Source of the DNA: Gentiana macrophylla
Lineage: Eukaryota; Streptophyta; Magnoliopsida; Gentianales; Gentianaceae
NCBI GenBank assembly: GCA_026214975.1
Contig: CM047809.1
Coordinates: 27,355,375 to 27,419,374, forward strand
Length of the DNA: 64,000 nucleotides
Reading direction: 5' to 3'
Positions 36,326 through 46,379 of the stretch are shown piece by piece. The notes beneath the pieces are model-generated. The model had not been told where the DNA came from. It ran no database searches and saw only the letters and a list, made by a program, of their open reading frames with translations. The position numbers and the translations under genes are program-made. How positions within the stretch are numbered: the stretch's first letter is position 1; each line of letters begins with the position of its first letter.

Positions 36326-36705
36326 AAAACACACATATTAAAAAAATAATAATTAGAATGATTGAAATAATGATTAGAGTTTTTGGATTGGAGTTTTTTT
36401 GGGGTTGTTTTAGATAAAATGATTGTGGTAATGACTAGAAAGTTAAAGATGTTTTTATTGAAATTTGTGTAGATAAATGAATGATTGGTGAGAGAAATTG
36501 AAATAAAGTAGTATAATGAATAAAATAATGATAAAAAATGCAATAAAATTGATAAAGTAAAATAATGAGAAATGGTTTAATAATTTTTTATTTGTAGTTG
36601 AATAAATGATTGGTAAGAGAATTGTAATAAATGATTGATGAAGTGATATAAAAAAACTCCAAAAAAACCTCTAACGAAAATATAAAAAAAACTCTAGTGA
36701 TATAA
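36326..36705 (+). repeat. Copy A of a ~378-bp AT-rich repeat
   Basis: Starts AAACACACATATTA and ends CTAGTGATATAA. Copy B (37439-37814) is in the same orientation with small differences. Both are also similar to the arms of the foldback element at 37817-38384, so all belong to one MITE family. Confidence 0.85.
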
Positions 36706-36868
36706 GGAGATAATATAGAATCAAAAGTCAGAATGACTTTATATTTCATCACGCCGCGTCTGTTCGCACTGACATTTATTTTTAAGTCCCCGTGCCTGTT
36801 TCCACGAGCCCGTGGAAAATTCCACGAAATGACATGGGATTTAAATATTTCACGTGGAAAATAAAGAA

Positions 36869-37072
36869 GGCTTATCATGAATTAGGTTGGGGTGGCTGGT
36901 GGTTTCGGGATCCCGTAGAAAATGCTTCTTTTATGCCTCGGGTATTAGGCACAGCTTGTATTCATTCAGTAATTATACCCCTTCTTCATTCTTGGACCTC
37001 CCTTCTTAATATTGAGACTTTTCCATACTGTGTCTCAGGAACCTTTTCAATAAGGTCCGGATTGCTAGCTCC
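36869..37072 (+). pseudogene. ccmFN: Mitochondrial ccmFN fragment inserted in nuclear DNA
   Basis: An open segment encodes [20 protein letters not shown] and then a [18 protein letters not shown] stretch and [12 protein letters not shown]: the conserved WWD-region of CcmF, the cytochrome c haem-lyase subunit encoded in plant mitochondria. Two codons that should give Trp are CGG (Arg; WWF-R-DP and MP-R-VL). Plant mitochondria normally convert such codons to UGG by RNA editing, so this copy came from mitochondrial DNA, not edited RNA. It is truncated at both ends and has no mitochondrial promoter context, so it is not functional here. Confidence 0.88.
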
Positions 37073-37090
37073 CTACTACATCTTTTTTTT

Positions 37091-37150
37091 GGGTGTATAG
37101 CTCAGTTGGTAGAGCATTGGGCTTTTAACCTAATGGTCGCAGGTTCAAGT
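37091..37150 (+). tRNA. trnK: Truncated mitochondrial tRNA-Lys(UUU)
   Basis: The acceptor 5' strand (GGGTGTA), D-arm (GCTCAGTTGGTAGAGC), anticodon arm with loop CTTTTAA (anticodon TTT) and start of the T-arm (GCAGGTTCAAGT) are present. The 3' part of the T-arm and the acceptor 3' strand are missing, so it cannot fold into a working tRNA. It lies 18 bp after the ccmFN piece and is also of mitochondrial type. Confidence 0.9.
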
Positions 37151-37438
37151 TGTTAAATTTCCACGTGACCGCATGGAAAAGAAATAAAGGTCACATGAAA
37201 AAGAGAAGCGCGGCGTAGTAAATTCGCACGGGCCCGTGGAAAGTAATGGACTCACAAAAACTTTTTATCTCTTTTTCATTATTGTTTCTGTGCCATTCTT
37301 ACTTGGTTCCATAACAAGATTCAACGGGATTTGTTTGAAATGATGATACAAGCTTGACATCGATAAACAGTCTCTTAAACATCCATTCGATGTTTATTCA
37401 AACACTAGATAACACAAAGAGAAGTCGTCCTCACTGTA

Positions 37439-37814
37439 ACAAACACACATATTAAAAAAAAGTAATAATTAGAATGATTGAAATAATGGTTAGAGTTTTT
37501 GGATTTGAGCTTTTTTGGGTTGTTTTAGATAAAATGATTGTAGTAATAACTAGAAAGTTAAAGATGTTTTATTGAAATTTGTATAGATAAATGAATGATT
37601 GGTGAGAGAAATTGAAATAAAGTAGTATAATGAATAAAATAATGATAAAAATGCAATAAAGTTGATAAAGTAAAATAATGAGAGATGATTTAATAATTTT
37701 TTATTTTTTGTTGAATAAATGATTAATAAGAGAATTGTAATAAATGATTGGTGAAGTGATATAAAAAAACTCTAAAAAAAACTAACGAAAATTAAAAAAA
37801 GTCTAGTGATATAA
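37439..37814 (+). repeat. Copy B of the ~378-bp AT-rich repeat
   Basis: Direct repeat of 36326-36705, starting after CACTGTAAC and running into the foldback element at 37817. With copy A it brackets the mitochondrial insert. Confidence 0.85.
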
Positions 37815-37816
37815 AG

Positions 37817-38384
37817 GTGTTTGTTTTGGGTTAGGGTTTTTTTTTGAGTTTTTTTGGTTTTTTTATAGATAAAGTGATTGAAGTAATGATTAGAAAGTTA
37901 AGATGTTTTTTTGAAATTTGTATATAGTATAAAATGATTGGTGAAATAAAGTAGATTAATGAATAAAATAATGGTAAGAAATGTAATAAAATTGATAAAG
38001 TGAAATGATGAGAGATGATTTAATATTTTTTTATTTGTAGTTGAAGATTTGATTGGTGGGAGAATTGTAAGAAATGATTAGTGATGTAATGTAAAAAAAA
38101 CTCCCAAAAAAACTACAGCAAAAATATTAAACTATCTCTCATCATTCTCCCAACAATCAAATCTTCAACTACAAATAAAAAAATATTAAATTATGTCTCA
38201 TCATTTCACTTTATCAACTTTATTACCTTTTTTACAATTATTTTATTCATTATTCGACTTTATTTCACCAATCATTTCATAATCTACACAAATTTCAGAA
38301 AAACATTTTAGCTTTCTAATCATTATTTCAATCACTTTATCTAAAAAAAAACCTCCCAAAATAACTCAAACCCAAAACAAACAC
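37817..38384. mobile_element. Foldback MITE with arms of about 250 bp
   Basis: Starts GTGTTTGTTTTGGGTT and ends AACCCAAAACAAACAC. Roughly 37817-38065 is the imperfect reverse complement of 38140-38384. The centre is about 75 bp. No coding sequence and no clear target duplication. Long arms suggest a Mutator-like or foldback class. Confidence 0.8.
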
Positions 38385-38678
38385 AATATTTTGAAAGGGA
38401 AAAAGTAATACTCTCTCACTCCTGTAGTATAAGATCTTTTAACTTTTTGGTTTTTCCTATAACATAAGTTATTCTCACACCTCAAGTCAATATGAAATAC
38501 ATTGTTATCATTTTAACATTAAATAATTAAACCGATACAGGGTTGGAATACTGATCTCCACAGATTATGATCTAGGTTACCACTAAACCGATGCAACTTG
38601 TGCGAGGATGCGAGGGAGAGAGTATATGATATACATATTATATTAAGGTTAATGGTATAAAAATTTATTAGGTCACCT
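38385..38678. other. AT-rich upstream region; no gene seen
   Basis: Contains one Stowaway-end-like string near 38411 (ACTCTCTCACTCCTGTAGTA) without a partner end. Otherwise unassigned. Confidence 0.5.
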
Positions 38679-38688
38679 TAATGACAAC

Positions 38689-38860
38689 GATAAATGATAT
38701 AGTCACAACGAAATTGCATAATAATGTGCCACAACAATGATCTGTATCATTGATTGTTATGGGATCTATATTGATTGAACTAGGTCCCATAATAATCAAT
38801 GGTGTAGATCATTGTTGTGACATATTATTATGCATTTTCGTTGTGACTCTATCGCTCCTT
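38689..38860. mobile_element. Mutator-like MITE next to the AAA-ATPase promoter
   Basis: Inverted arms of about 75-80 bp (left through GTCACAACGAAATTGCATAA; right the complement) around a 17-bp centre, flanked by a perfect 10-bp direct repeat TAATGACAAC (38679-38688 and 38861-38870). A 9-11 bp duplication fits Mutator-like elements. Its right end is only 24 bp from the TATA box of the next gene, so it may affect that promoter. Confidence 0.8.
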
Positions 38861-38884
38861 TAATGACAACAACACTGCACCGTC

Positions 38885-38892
38885 TATAAATA
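38885..38892 (+). promoter_or_regulatory. TATA box of the AAA-ATPase gene
   Basis: TATAAATA lies 54 bp before the start codon. A CT-rich leader (CCTTTCTCTCTCTCTC) follows, typical of plant 5' UTRs; transcription probably starts near 38915-38925. Confidence 0.75.
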
Positions 38893-38945
38893 TCCCAACC
38901 CATCTGTGTTTTACTCACAGACTACTCCTTTCTCTCTCTCTCAAA

Positions 38946-40507
38946 ATGAAAGAGTTATGGACAAATCTTGCTTCAATAATGGGGGTATGGGCTTTCATCC
39001 AAAGCCTCCTCCACACCGTCTTCCCGCCGGAGCTACGTTTCGCCTCTTTCAAACTCTTCCACCGCTTCTTCAACTGCTTCTCCGTCTACTGCTACTACGA
39101 CATCACAGAAATCGACGGAGTGAACACTAACGAGCTCTACAACGCCGTACAGCTTTACTTAAGCAGCACAGCTTCCGTCACCGGAAACCGCCTCAGCCTT
39201 ACTCGTGGCGTCAACTCCAGCGCCATTACCTTTGGCCTCTCCAACAACGATCGCCACGTGGATGTATACAAAGGCATAACGGTCCTTTGGGAGCATATCG
39301 TTACACAGAGGCAAACGCAGTCGTTTTCTTGGAGGCCGTTGCCGGAGGAGAAGAGGGGGTTCACTTTGCGGGTAAAGAAGAAGGATAAAGGGATTATTCT
39401 GGGTTCTTATTTGGATTTTATTATGGAAAAAGCAGGGGAAATTCGTAGGAATAATCAAGATCGTTTGCTTTACACTAATTCCCGCGGCGGTGCCTTAGAT
39501 TCAAGAGGGTACCCATGGGAATCTGTCCCTTTTAAACATCCAAGTACTTTCGATACTTTAGCAATGGATCCATTGAAAAAATCAGAAATTATGGATGATT
39601 TAAAAGATTTCGCAAATGGGGAATCATTTTATCAGAGAATCGGAAGAGCTTGGAAAAGGGGATATTTGTTATATGGCCCTCCTGGGACTGGTAAATCTAG
39701 TATGATTGCAGCAATGGCTAATTATCTTGGTTATGATATTTATGATCTTGAATTAACAGAAGCCCACACTAATTCTGAGTTAAGAAAGCTGTTAATGAAA
39801 ACTAGTTCTAAATCAATTATTGTAATTGAAGATATAGATTGTTCACTTAACTTGACTAATCGAAAAAGAGCACTAATGGGTCTCCAGCTGGCCGGAGCAT
39901 TCCTTCTCCGGCGGGTATCGGTACTAATGGTGGTGGCGGTGGTGGTGACGACGGTGGGAATTCCATTACACTATCTGGGCTACTCAATTTCACTGATGGG
40001 TTATGGTCATGTTGTGGTAGTGAGAGAATCTTTGTGTTTACTACTAATCACATTGAAAAGCTTGATCCAGCATTGCTTAGAAGTGGGAGAATGGACATGC
40101 ATGTGTTTATGAGTTACTGTACATTTCCTGCATTGAAGATCCTTTTGAAGAACTATTTGGGGTATGAAAATGGCGATTTGGAGGTGGGATTGGAGGAAGA
40201 AATGAAGGAATTGATCGAAAAGGCGAGAATGACGCCGGCGGATATAAGTGAAGTGTTGATCAAGAACAGGAGAGATAAAGCAAATGCAGTGAATGAATTG
40301 TTGGAGGTTTTGAAGATGAAGGCTAATAATAATAACAATAATGGGAAAAGAAGGGAAAAGAATGGAATAGTTATGGAAGAAGATGTGGAACAAGTGAAAA
40401 GGGCATTGGAGAATCCTACAATAGTTGAAGAAGTTGAAATGGATGAAGAAAGCTGTGAAAAAACCAAGGAAGATACAGAACAAGATGATGGGAAAATTCT
40501 GATATAG
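38946..40507 (+). CDS. BCS1/OM66-type AAA-ATPase, intronless, with one frameshift
   Basis: Member of the plant BCS1-like AAA-ATPase family, stress-linked membrane-anchored ATPases of mitochondria, ER or plasma membrane. The start at 38946 follows a TATA box and CT-rich leader. Visible parts: N-terminal membrane segment (about residues 11-27), AAA-associated region (about 28-125), Walker A GPPGTGKSS (244-252) and Walker B IIVIEDID (to 298). The frame is lost in an A-run at 39863-39867, which has five A where six would keep the frame. Downstream, in the shifted frame, come a Gly-rich linker, LSGLLNFTDGLWS, the FTTNHIEKLDPALLRSGRMD sensor/arginine-finger region and an acidic tail to a stop at 40505-40507. 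Without the shift the product would be about 520 residues, normal for the family. It is either a very recent pseudogene or a one-base sequence error. Confidence 0.9.
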
Positions 40508-40726
40508 GGAGTCTCTGTTAGAACAGACCGTCGGATGACTGTCGTGTGTAGAAAAAAATAAAACTGTTTGTTTATTTAGACACGCCAGCGATTATCGACT
40601 GGCCTATTTTGATAAGGAGTAATTACAGCAGAATTATCCAAACCAGATGATGATACTAAGATTCACTAGAAGATTTGTTGCTTTTAATGCATGTGTTTTG
40701 TGCATGTATTTTGTTCTCTTGTTTAA
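40508..40726 (+). other. Probable 3' UTR of the AAA-ATPase gene
   Basis: Non-coding sequence after the stop, with AATAAA at about 40556-40561 as a possible polyadenylation signal. No other gene is seen. Confidence 0.5.
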
Positions 40727-40793
40727 GGTGGTAGGTGGTGGGTGGTGGGTGGTGGGTGGTGGGTGGTGGGTGGTGGGAGGGGGGGGGGAGGGG
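40727..40793 (+). repeat. (GGTGGGT)n minisatellite with a G10 run; quadruplex-prone
   Basis: About seven copies of a 7-base GGTGGGT unit followed by a run of G. G-runs of three spaced by short loops on the transcribed gene's coding strand could form a quadruplex. It lies about 220 bp after the AAA-ATPase stop codon. Confidence 0.9.
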
Positions 40794-41149
40794 TAGACAC
40801 TTGGAGGGAGATGATGAACAGAATGGACTGTAATGTAATCCATTATTTTGTCCAGATCAATTATGTGGTTCTATTTTAGTGCAAATGTTCATGTGAACTT
40901 CTTGGTTGTGTGTATGTATATGTATTGGCATTTGGCATCATTATTATATGTCATTCTGTGGACTTTTGTCCTGGCTTTACTTTTGTGATACTGATGGGGC
41001 TGGAAAAAAATAGTTTAAAATTCCTTGGTATTTTGTCCTTTTTTTTTCCTTCTTATATCTTCTTCTATGAAATGTTATATTATGTCGGTAGTAAAGTTTA
41101 TAAGCCACCGTGTTTAACACTAATTATGTCGAGTTAAAGCATAAATGGG

Positions 41150-41150
<1 letters not shown>

Positions 41151-41191
<41 letters not shown>

Positions 41192-41221
41192 GTAGTAGTA
41201 GTAGTATTAGTAGTAGTAGTA
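41151..41221. repeat. (TTA)n then (AGT)n microsatellite
   Basis: 41151-41190 is TTA/ATT repeat; 41191-41221 is mainly AGT/GTA repeat with one interruption. Confidence 0.95.
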
Positions 41222-41579
41222 CAGTATATCTCGTCAAATGAATAATTTTCTATGGTTCCGACTTGGACAAAGAATTTAAAATGATTTTCAATAAATGAAT
41301 AACATCGTTAAACGAATATTTTTATTTTCTGGTTCTGAGGGTATTCAATTATCGATGTTAGACTGCAGTAGGAGTATTAAGAAATAGGTTAGACTTCCCT
41401 TTGAAGCCATCACTATTCCATATGTCCATATAGAAGGATGATTACAATAAATCTTGAAAGTTAGCAAAAACTAAAGAGTTCATGAATGTTGAATTAACAG
41501 ATTACTTCTAAACCGTAGAAATATTTTGGTTTGTAGATGTTGAAATGATTCAATATATGTCTATTTTATATCGTAAAGT

Positions 41580-41850
41580 ATCACACGTTAGACACTTGTG
41601 ATTGTTTCGCCCAATATATTAAAAGATAAATTTTAATCACCTCACAACCTAGATTTTAAAGATTAGGCTCATCATCTTATATGAGTTTAGGCTTATATGA
41701 GTTTGGGCATGTTAAAGTGTCCCACATTAAATACTTGTGATTGTTTTGCCCCACAATATTAAAGATGGACTTACATCACCTACAACATAGGTTCTGAAAA
41801 TGATTCTCTTCATCTCATATGTGTTTGGGCTTATTCTCTAGATAGAGATC
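41580..41850. repeat. Tandem duplication, units about 138 bp
   Basis: 41580-41714 and 41718-41850 align (for example ACTTGTGATTGTTT and ATGAGTTT/ATGTGTTTGGGCTTAT in both) with about 20% difference. An old duplication; no gene seen. Confidence 0.65.
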
Positions 41851-41886
41851 ATCAGAGGAAGGTGCAATTGACGCATGTGCAAGGCT

Positions 41887-42066
41887 GAAGTGATGATAAT
41901 AGCTCCACAAGGTTGAAGCGGTGATAATTTTGTCTAGATCGACACGTGGCATTTTTTTTGTAAAAGTATACATATGAAGTGATGATAATAGCTCCACGAG
42001 ATTGAAGCGGTAATAATTTTGTTTAGGTCGGCACGTGACATTTTTTTTTTTTTAAAGTATACATAT
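41887..42066. repeat. Tandem duplication, units about 90 bp
   Basis: Units 41887-41975 and 41976-42066 both start GAAGTGATGATAATAGCTCC and end AAAGTATACATAT. They differ at a few positions and in a T-run length. Confidence 0.88.
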
Positions 42067-43455
42067 GCACTTATCGAAGCGTTCACACCCTATTACAATT
42101 AACACTTCCTACAAACTTCTCGATAATGTCAATATTTATGTCTTATTCTCTCTCATCATGATTAATTTTCTCAACAACCTAATGCCTTGGATTGAAAGCT
42201 TCTCCATCGGACCACTATCAGTCGTCCACAACTGCCTCAAACATCAAATTTGTTGTCTAATATATCGGTCATATCCATCGCCGATTGCAAAATTGTCATT
42301 TATGTTACATGTTTAAGTATGCTTCAAATATGTAAAAGAGAGCGTACCCAATCCATTAAAAATTGAATGTTTATATTGCAAGAACATATGTGAATATTCA
42401 TGCAACATAATTATAGTATGTCGGGAATATGACAGAATCAACATGAGTGTGAGCAAATAGAATGTACTGCTGTTACGCATATTATATAAGAGAGTATATG
42501 AGACAACTTGACTGAGATAATGACGTAGCCTGCAAATGCTGGGTGCTCGTATGTCTCGTGTCAAAGCCCTTCTTGTGACCGTGTAAGAGACAAATCAAGC
42601 ACGTTAGAGTTGAGACTTGTCACTTAGTGTTGAATGTGCCTCTTGCTTTGATTCCGGGCACATTTTACTCCCACGGCTTTCTTGAGGACTTGAATTGTTG
42701 GTTTATTGAGAGCATGGAGCCTACGACTAATGTGAACTAACCATGCCTTACTCGAGACCTTTAGCCTTTTGATGGCTCTTCTGTATAAAGATTATGTCTT
42801 TGAACCCTTGAGTGTTTTGGATCAGATATCTACGTGTTCAAGTAGTTATATTAGACCCACATCATAATATATTCCGTATTTCTTTAATCGAAAATATTAG
42901 TATGATTAGTGTATTATGTCATTACATATTTGTTTACCATTGATAAATGCATGAAACATATATATGTGTGATGATACAATGTTGTGGCTTGTGAATCTTC
43001 CATATAATTTTCATTCTCCATGCCAAGAATTTGATCGATGGTTTAGTGTTGTCATTTTCTTATTTTTTTGTGAACATGTATTAAACGCCACAATTATTCT
43101 TCCATGGCTGATCTTGGTCATAGGCCAATGAAATGAAGGCTAAGTCTCGAGGCCCAAAAAATATTCATAATTTTGGGACTATATTTTTAACCATTTTATA
43201 AAATTCATACCGACCAAACCCCATCTGTCGTCAATGTCTTTCCTTCAACATTAACATTTATCTCAATATTCTCAGACTACATTCCTTATAAATCGCCCTA
43301 TATATTTGAAGTCCAAATCCTTTAGGCTTGAATCCTTTTCAACTTATAGTGAAAAACATATTCCTAAAGTTAAATATTTCGACAATCCCCTATATTCTAA
43401 TCCCTTTTATGAAATCACAATGATTTTGATTGATGAAAAAAAATCCAATGATTGT

Positions 43456-43497
<42 letters not shown>

Positions 43498-43618
43498 CTA
43501 TATTTCTTTGTGGATGTAAAAAACCTATAATGCTATTTTTTATAAGGAAACTCAAACAATCATAAGAACTTAGAAAAAAGTCCCCAAATAATTCAATCAA
43601 ATTATTTTTACTTAAATA
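42067..43618. other. Unassigned intergenic sequence
   Basis: No gene or element boundary recognised. It contains a run of about 36 T at 43460-43495, possibly the A-tail of a minus-strand retroposed sequence. Confidence 0.5.
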
Positions 43619-43662
43619 TTACTCCCTCCGTTTTTTTAATCTGTCACATTTCAAAAATTTTT
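43619..43662. mobile_element. Stowaway MITE end, cut by the gypsy element
   Basis: ACTCCCTCCGTTTTTTTAAT is a typical Stowaway terminus. It stops at 43662 where the gypsy LTR begins, so the rest should lie beyond the gypsy element's far end, outside the window. Confidence 0.6.
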
Positions 43663-44170
43663 TGACGATACAGGGTTTCACCCCTCCACGTGTCGTCTAT
43701 GGGTTGGTCCTCACGTCATGAATAAGTGCCAAGGTATGCGCGTCGAGACACGAGGTAGTCTATGACGATCGGCGTTCGAGCAGTGTAGGTCGGTGGTCCG
43801 GAGTCGGTCTAGCGCAAGTCGATTAGGTCGACCTCGGGACGAGTCCGCACTAGCCTACTGAGGCCCATTATCGACATGATAACTTGGGCGCGGTCAAGGC
43901 CCATTAAGGGTAAATGTGACAATAGCTAGAGCCGACCTAATATTAGGGTTAGGGCGTGCATTATCACTATAAATACTACACTCCAGGAACTACGTTAAGG
44001 CTTGATTCCTGGACAATTACAGGATACGTAGGCAATCTAAGACAAGCTCTTAGACTCAGCCGCAAATAACATCAATCACTACCACGTTCATAGGGAATTA
44101 TAGTCTTGGGTATTCAACACTAGATTCATAGGAGCCCGGATTAATTAGGTGACATAATTTGTCATCGTCA
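43663..44170 (+). repeat. 5' LTR of the gypsy element
   Basis: TGACGATACAGGG...CATCGTCA, 508 bp, TATA box at 43968-43975 (TATAAATA). Immediately downstream is the primer-binding region TTGGCGCTAGAAGGAGG (44171-44187), common in plant gypsy elements. Confidence 0.92.
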
Positions 44171-44218
44171 TTGGCGCTAGAAGGAGGATATTCTATTGTT
44201 GAACACACCAGGATCACG

Positions 44219-45842
44219 ATGCCTCCCATGGATAAAACTGCCAGGAAAGCTAACTCCAAGGCCACAGATCAACAAGGTTCACAGCTCCATGAACAATTGG
44301 ACCTGGATCCACAAGGAATAAAGGATCCGGCAATGGATCCTATCCATGAGGATCCTCAAGCAAAGACGCAAGGTCTCGCTCCGGAACACCAAGTTACTGT
44401 GGATCAACTAGCAGGGGCTGATCGCGAATTAATGTCCAGGATTATAGCAGAGGCGTTCATGGCACAACAGCAAGCGGACGGCGGTAAGAAGGATGCTGTG
44501 GAAAAGCCCAAGCGAGCTCCTGGGGACGAAGTCAGCGCGTCTTCTAGCTCCGTGGAGAGAAAAAGACATGAGATCCAACTGAAACATCAAAGGATGGATG
44601 AGGACAGCATCAGGCAAGAGCTGGATGTTATTCTGGGGAAATGTCAGGTCTCGTTGTGGTTGCAATCGCTTTCACTAAGAAGATTGAAGAGTTTCCAAAA
44701 CCCAAGGGGTTCAAAATACCAAAGATAGAACGCTATGATGGCACCACTGACCCCGAGGATCATCTACATAGGTATCTATCTCAGATGAGGTTGGACAGCG
44801 CACCCGATGCGATGCGATGTCGGGCTTTCGAGACGCTGCTCGTTGGTCGAGCCAGAGAATGGTTCAACAAGCTACGTCCCAGATCAATCTCCAGTTTTAC
44901 CATGTTAGCTCGCAAGTTTCGAGATGCGTTTATTGTAAACAAGAAATTTCACTTAAGCGCTACACACCTCATGAATATGAAGCAGCAAAAAGATGAAACA
45001 GTGCTAGAATATCTGAAGAGGTTCAATCTCGAAGCTATGCAAGTCAAGGACACATATGACCGACTTTTGATCACGTCATTTGTAGGAGGGCTGCGTAACA
45101 CAAAGTTTATATGAAGTTGAACAGGGATGTCCCTCATACCATGGACGAGTGTGTTAATGTGGTGCAAAGATTCTGTCAAGGGGAAGAGGCAGTGCGTAGA
45201 CACACCCAATCCGACTGGATGGATTCGAAAAAGGACACTCGAGGTCCGAACAAGAATCAGTCCAAAGGACAGAGCACCGAGAGCAAGCCGGCGATGCTGG
45301 GACGCAGACTGGCGCCTATCTCGCACAAATGCTGGGAAAGAAAGGAGCTCTGCGCGATAAAGATCTCATCCCACTCAATCGGTCACACGGAAAAGTTTTG
45401 GCCATTATGATCTCGAAGGGCATAGCAAAGAAACCGAGTCCACTAAAGAAACCTCAAGAAAAAGAAATCCCAGAAAATATTGTGATTTTCATGAGGATAT
45501 AGGTCACGAGACGGAGGAATACTCTGGCCTGAAGAGAGACATTGACGCTTGTATTCAAGAAGGCAAGCTAGATGAAGTGGTGGACAGATCTCAGTTCAAC
45601 GAGCCCAGAGGGCGCAGAGAATACAAGAGGAAGAATTCTGATCAAGGTCGAGACACTCAGAGGCGTAGAGATCGATCACCACGTCGGGATCGATCTCTAG
45701 GTCGAGAAAGAGACAACATGGGCGACCACGATCGAGATAGGTACGACGATAATCGACCTAATAACTACGTCAATACGATCTTTGGGCCAGCTGAGAGCGA
45801 GAAAGACCGAGCCAGTCGAGAGCCAACTGATAGCTCGAGGTA
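44219..45842 (+). pseudogene. gypsy gag, broken
   Basis: Starts at ATG 44219. An acidic, Gln-rich N-terminal part changes frame near 44650. The gag core follows (IPKIERYDGTTDPEDHL, FETLLVGRAREWFNKL, ETVLEYLKRFN), with a shift near 45112. The finger CDFHEDIGHETEE (about 45480-45520) has lost its last Cys (Tyr). The C-terminal region is rich in Arg/Asp repeats. The protein would form the element's particle. Confidence 0.88.
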
Positions 45843-45852
45843 AAATAAGAGA

Positions 45853-46260
45853 TTGAGATTTACAACGGAAGTCGGGTATGGACCCAAAGATGACATTCCC
45901 AAGTCTCAGAGATACAATGAGGGATTGGTAATTGAAGCAGTGATCAGCCGAGCTCGGGTATCGAGATTCTGTGTCGATAATGGTAGCGCGGTAAACATCT
46001 TGTATTACTCGGCTTTTCAAGCGATGAAACTGAAAGAGAATGACATAGCTCCTCTAGCATCTCCTTTGTTTGGGTTCACAGGACAGGCGATCCATCCCAT
46101 GGGATCGATAAAGTTGCTAACGACAGTCGGGGATGGCAAGAAAGGAAGGACCTTTGAATTAAACTACGTGGTAGTTAAGGCTCCTTCGGCATACAATGTC
46201 AAGACCTGCTCTCTTTGACTTGCGCGCCATCATCTCCACTTTCCACAACAATATGAAGTT
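45853..46260 (+). pseudogene. gypsy aspartic protease, broken
   Basis: VSRFCVDNGSAVNILYYSAF is the active-site region, with DNGS in place of the usual DTGS. The flap/C-part (GRTFELNYVVVKAPSAYN) is followed by a frameshift at about 46196, after which RPALFDLRAIIST (the normally contiguous end) appears in another frame. Confidence 0.88.
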
Positions 46261-46379
46261 TCCTACCAAGAACGGTTCTCATGAAGTAAAAGGAGATGTT
46301 GATGCCGCGCGGAGCTGCAACTCCATTGTCATGAAAGGGAAAATGGCAGTACAACAAGTCCTGGTTGAGCAACTGATCC

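Larger units (their letters stand above)
36740..37255. other. Segment enclosing the mitochondrial insert, with inverted CACGTGGAAA motifs
   Basis: Left of the insert: ACGAGCCCGTGGAAAA (about 36804) and CACGTGGAAAAT (36851). Right of it: AAATTTCCACGTG (about 37155) and CACGGGCCCGTGGAAA (about 37225). CACGTGGAAA is inverted immediately outside the mitochondrial sequence. ACGCCGCG at about 36751 also faces GCGCGGCGT at about 37209. This looks like an element or repaired break that carries the insert; no target duplication was found. Confidence 0.45.

Noticed and set aside
37091..37150. Functional nuclear tRNA-Lys gene
   Set aside because: The 3' T-arm and acceptor strand are missing and the sequence is the mitochondrial type.
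39155..39458. Minus-strand frames inside the AAA-ATPase gene
   Set aside because: They are shadows of the plus-strand coding region, which has clear family motifs.
40153..40483. Minus-strand frames of 104-158 codons opposite the AAA-ATPase C-terminus
   Set aside because: Low-complexity Phe/Ile/Ser composition complementary to Lys/Glu/Asn-rich coding DNA.
40634..40843. His/Pro-rich minus-strand frame
   Set aside because: Produced by the GGTGGGT minisatellite.
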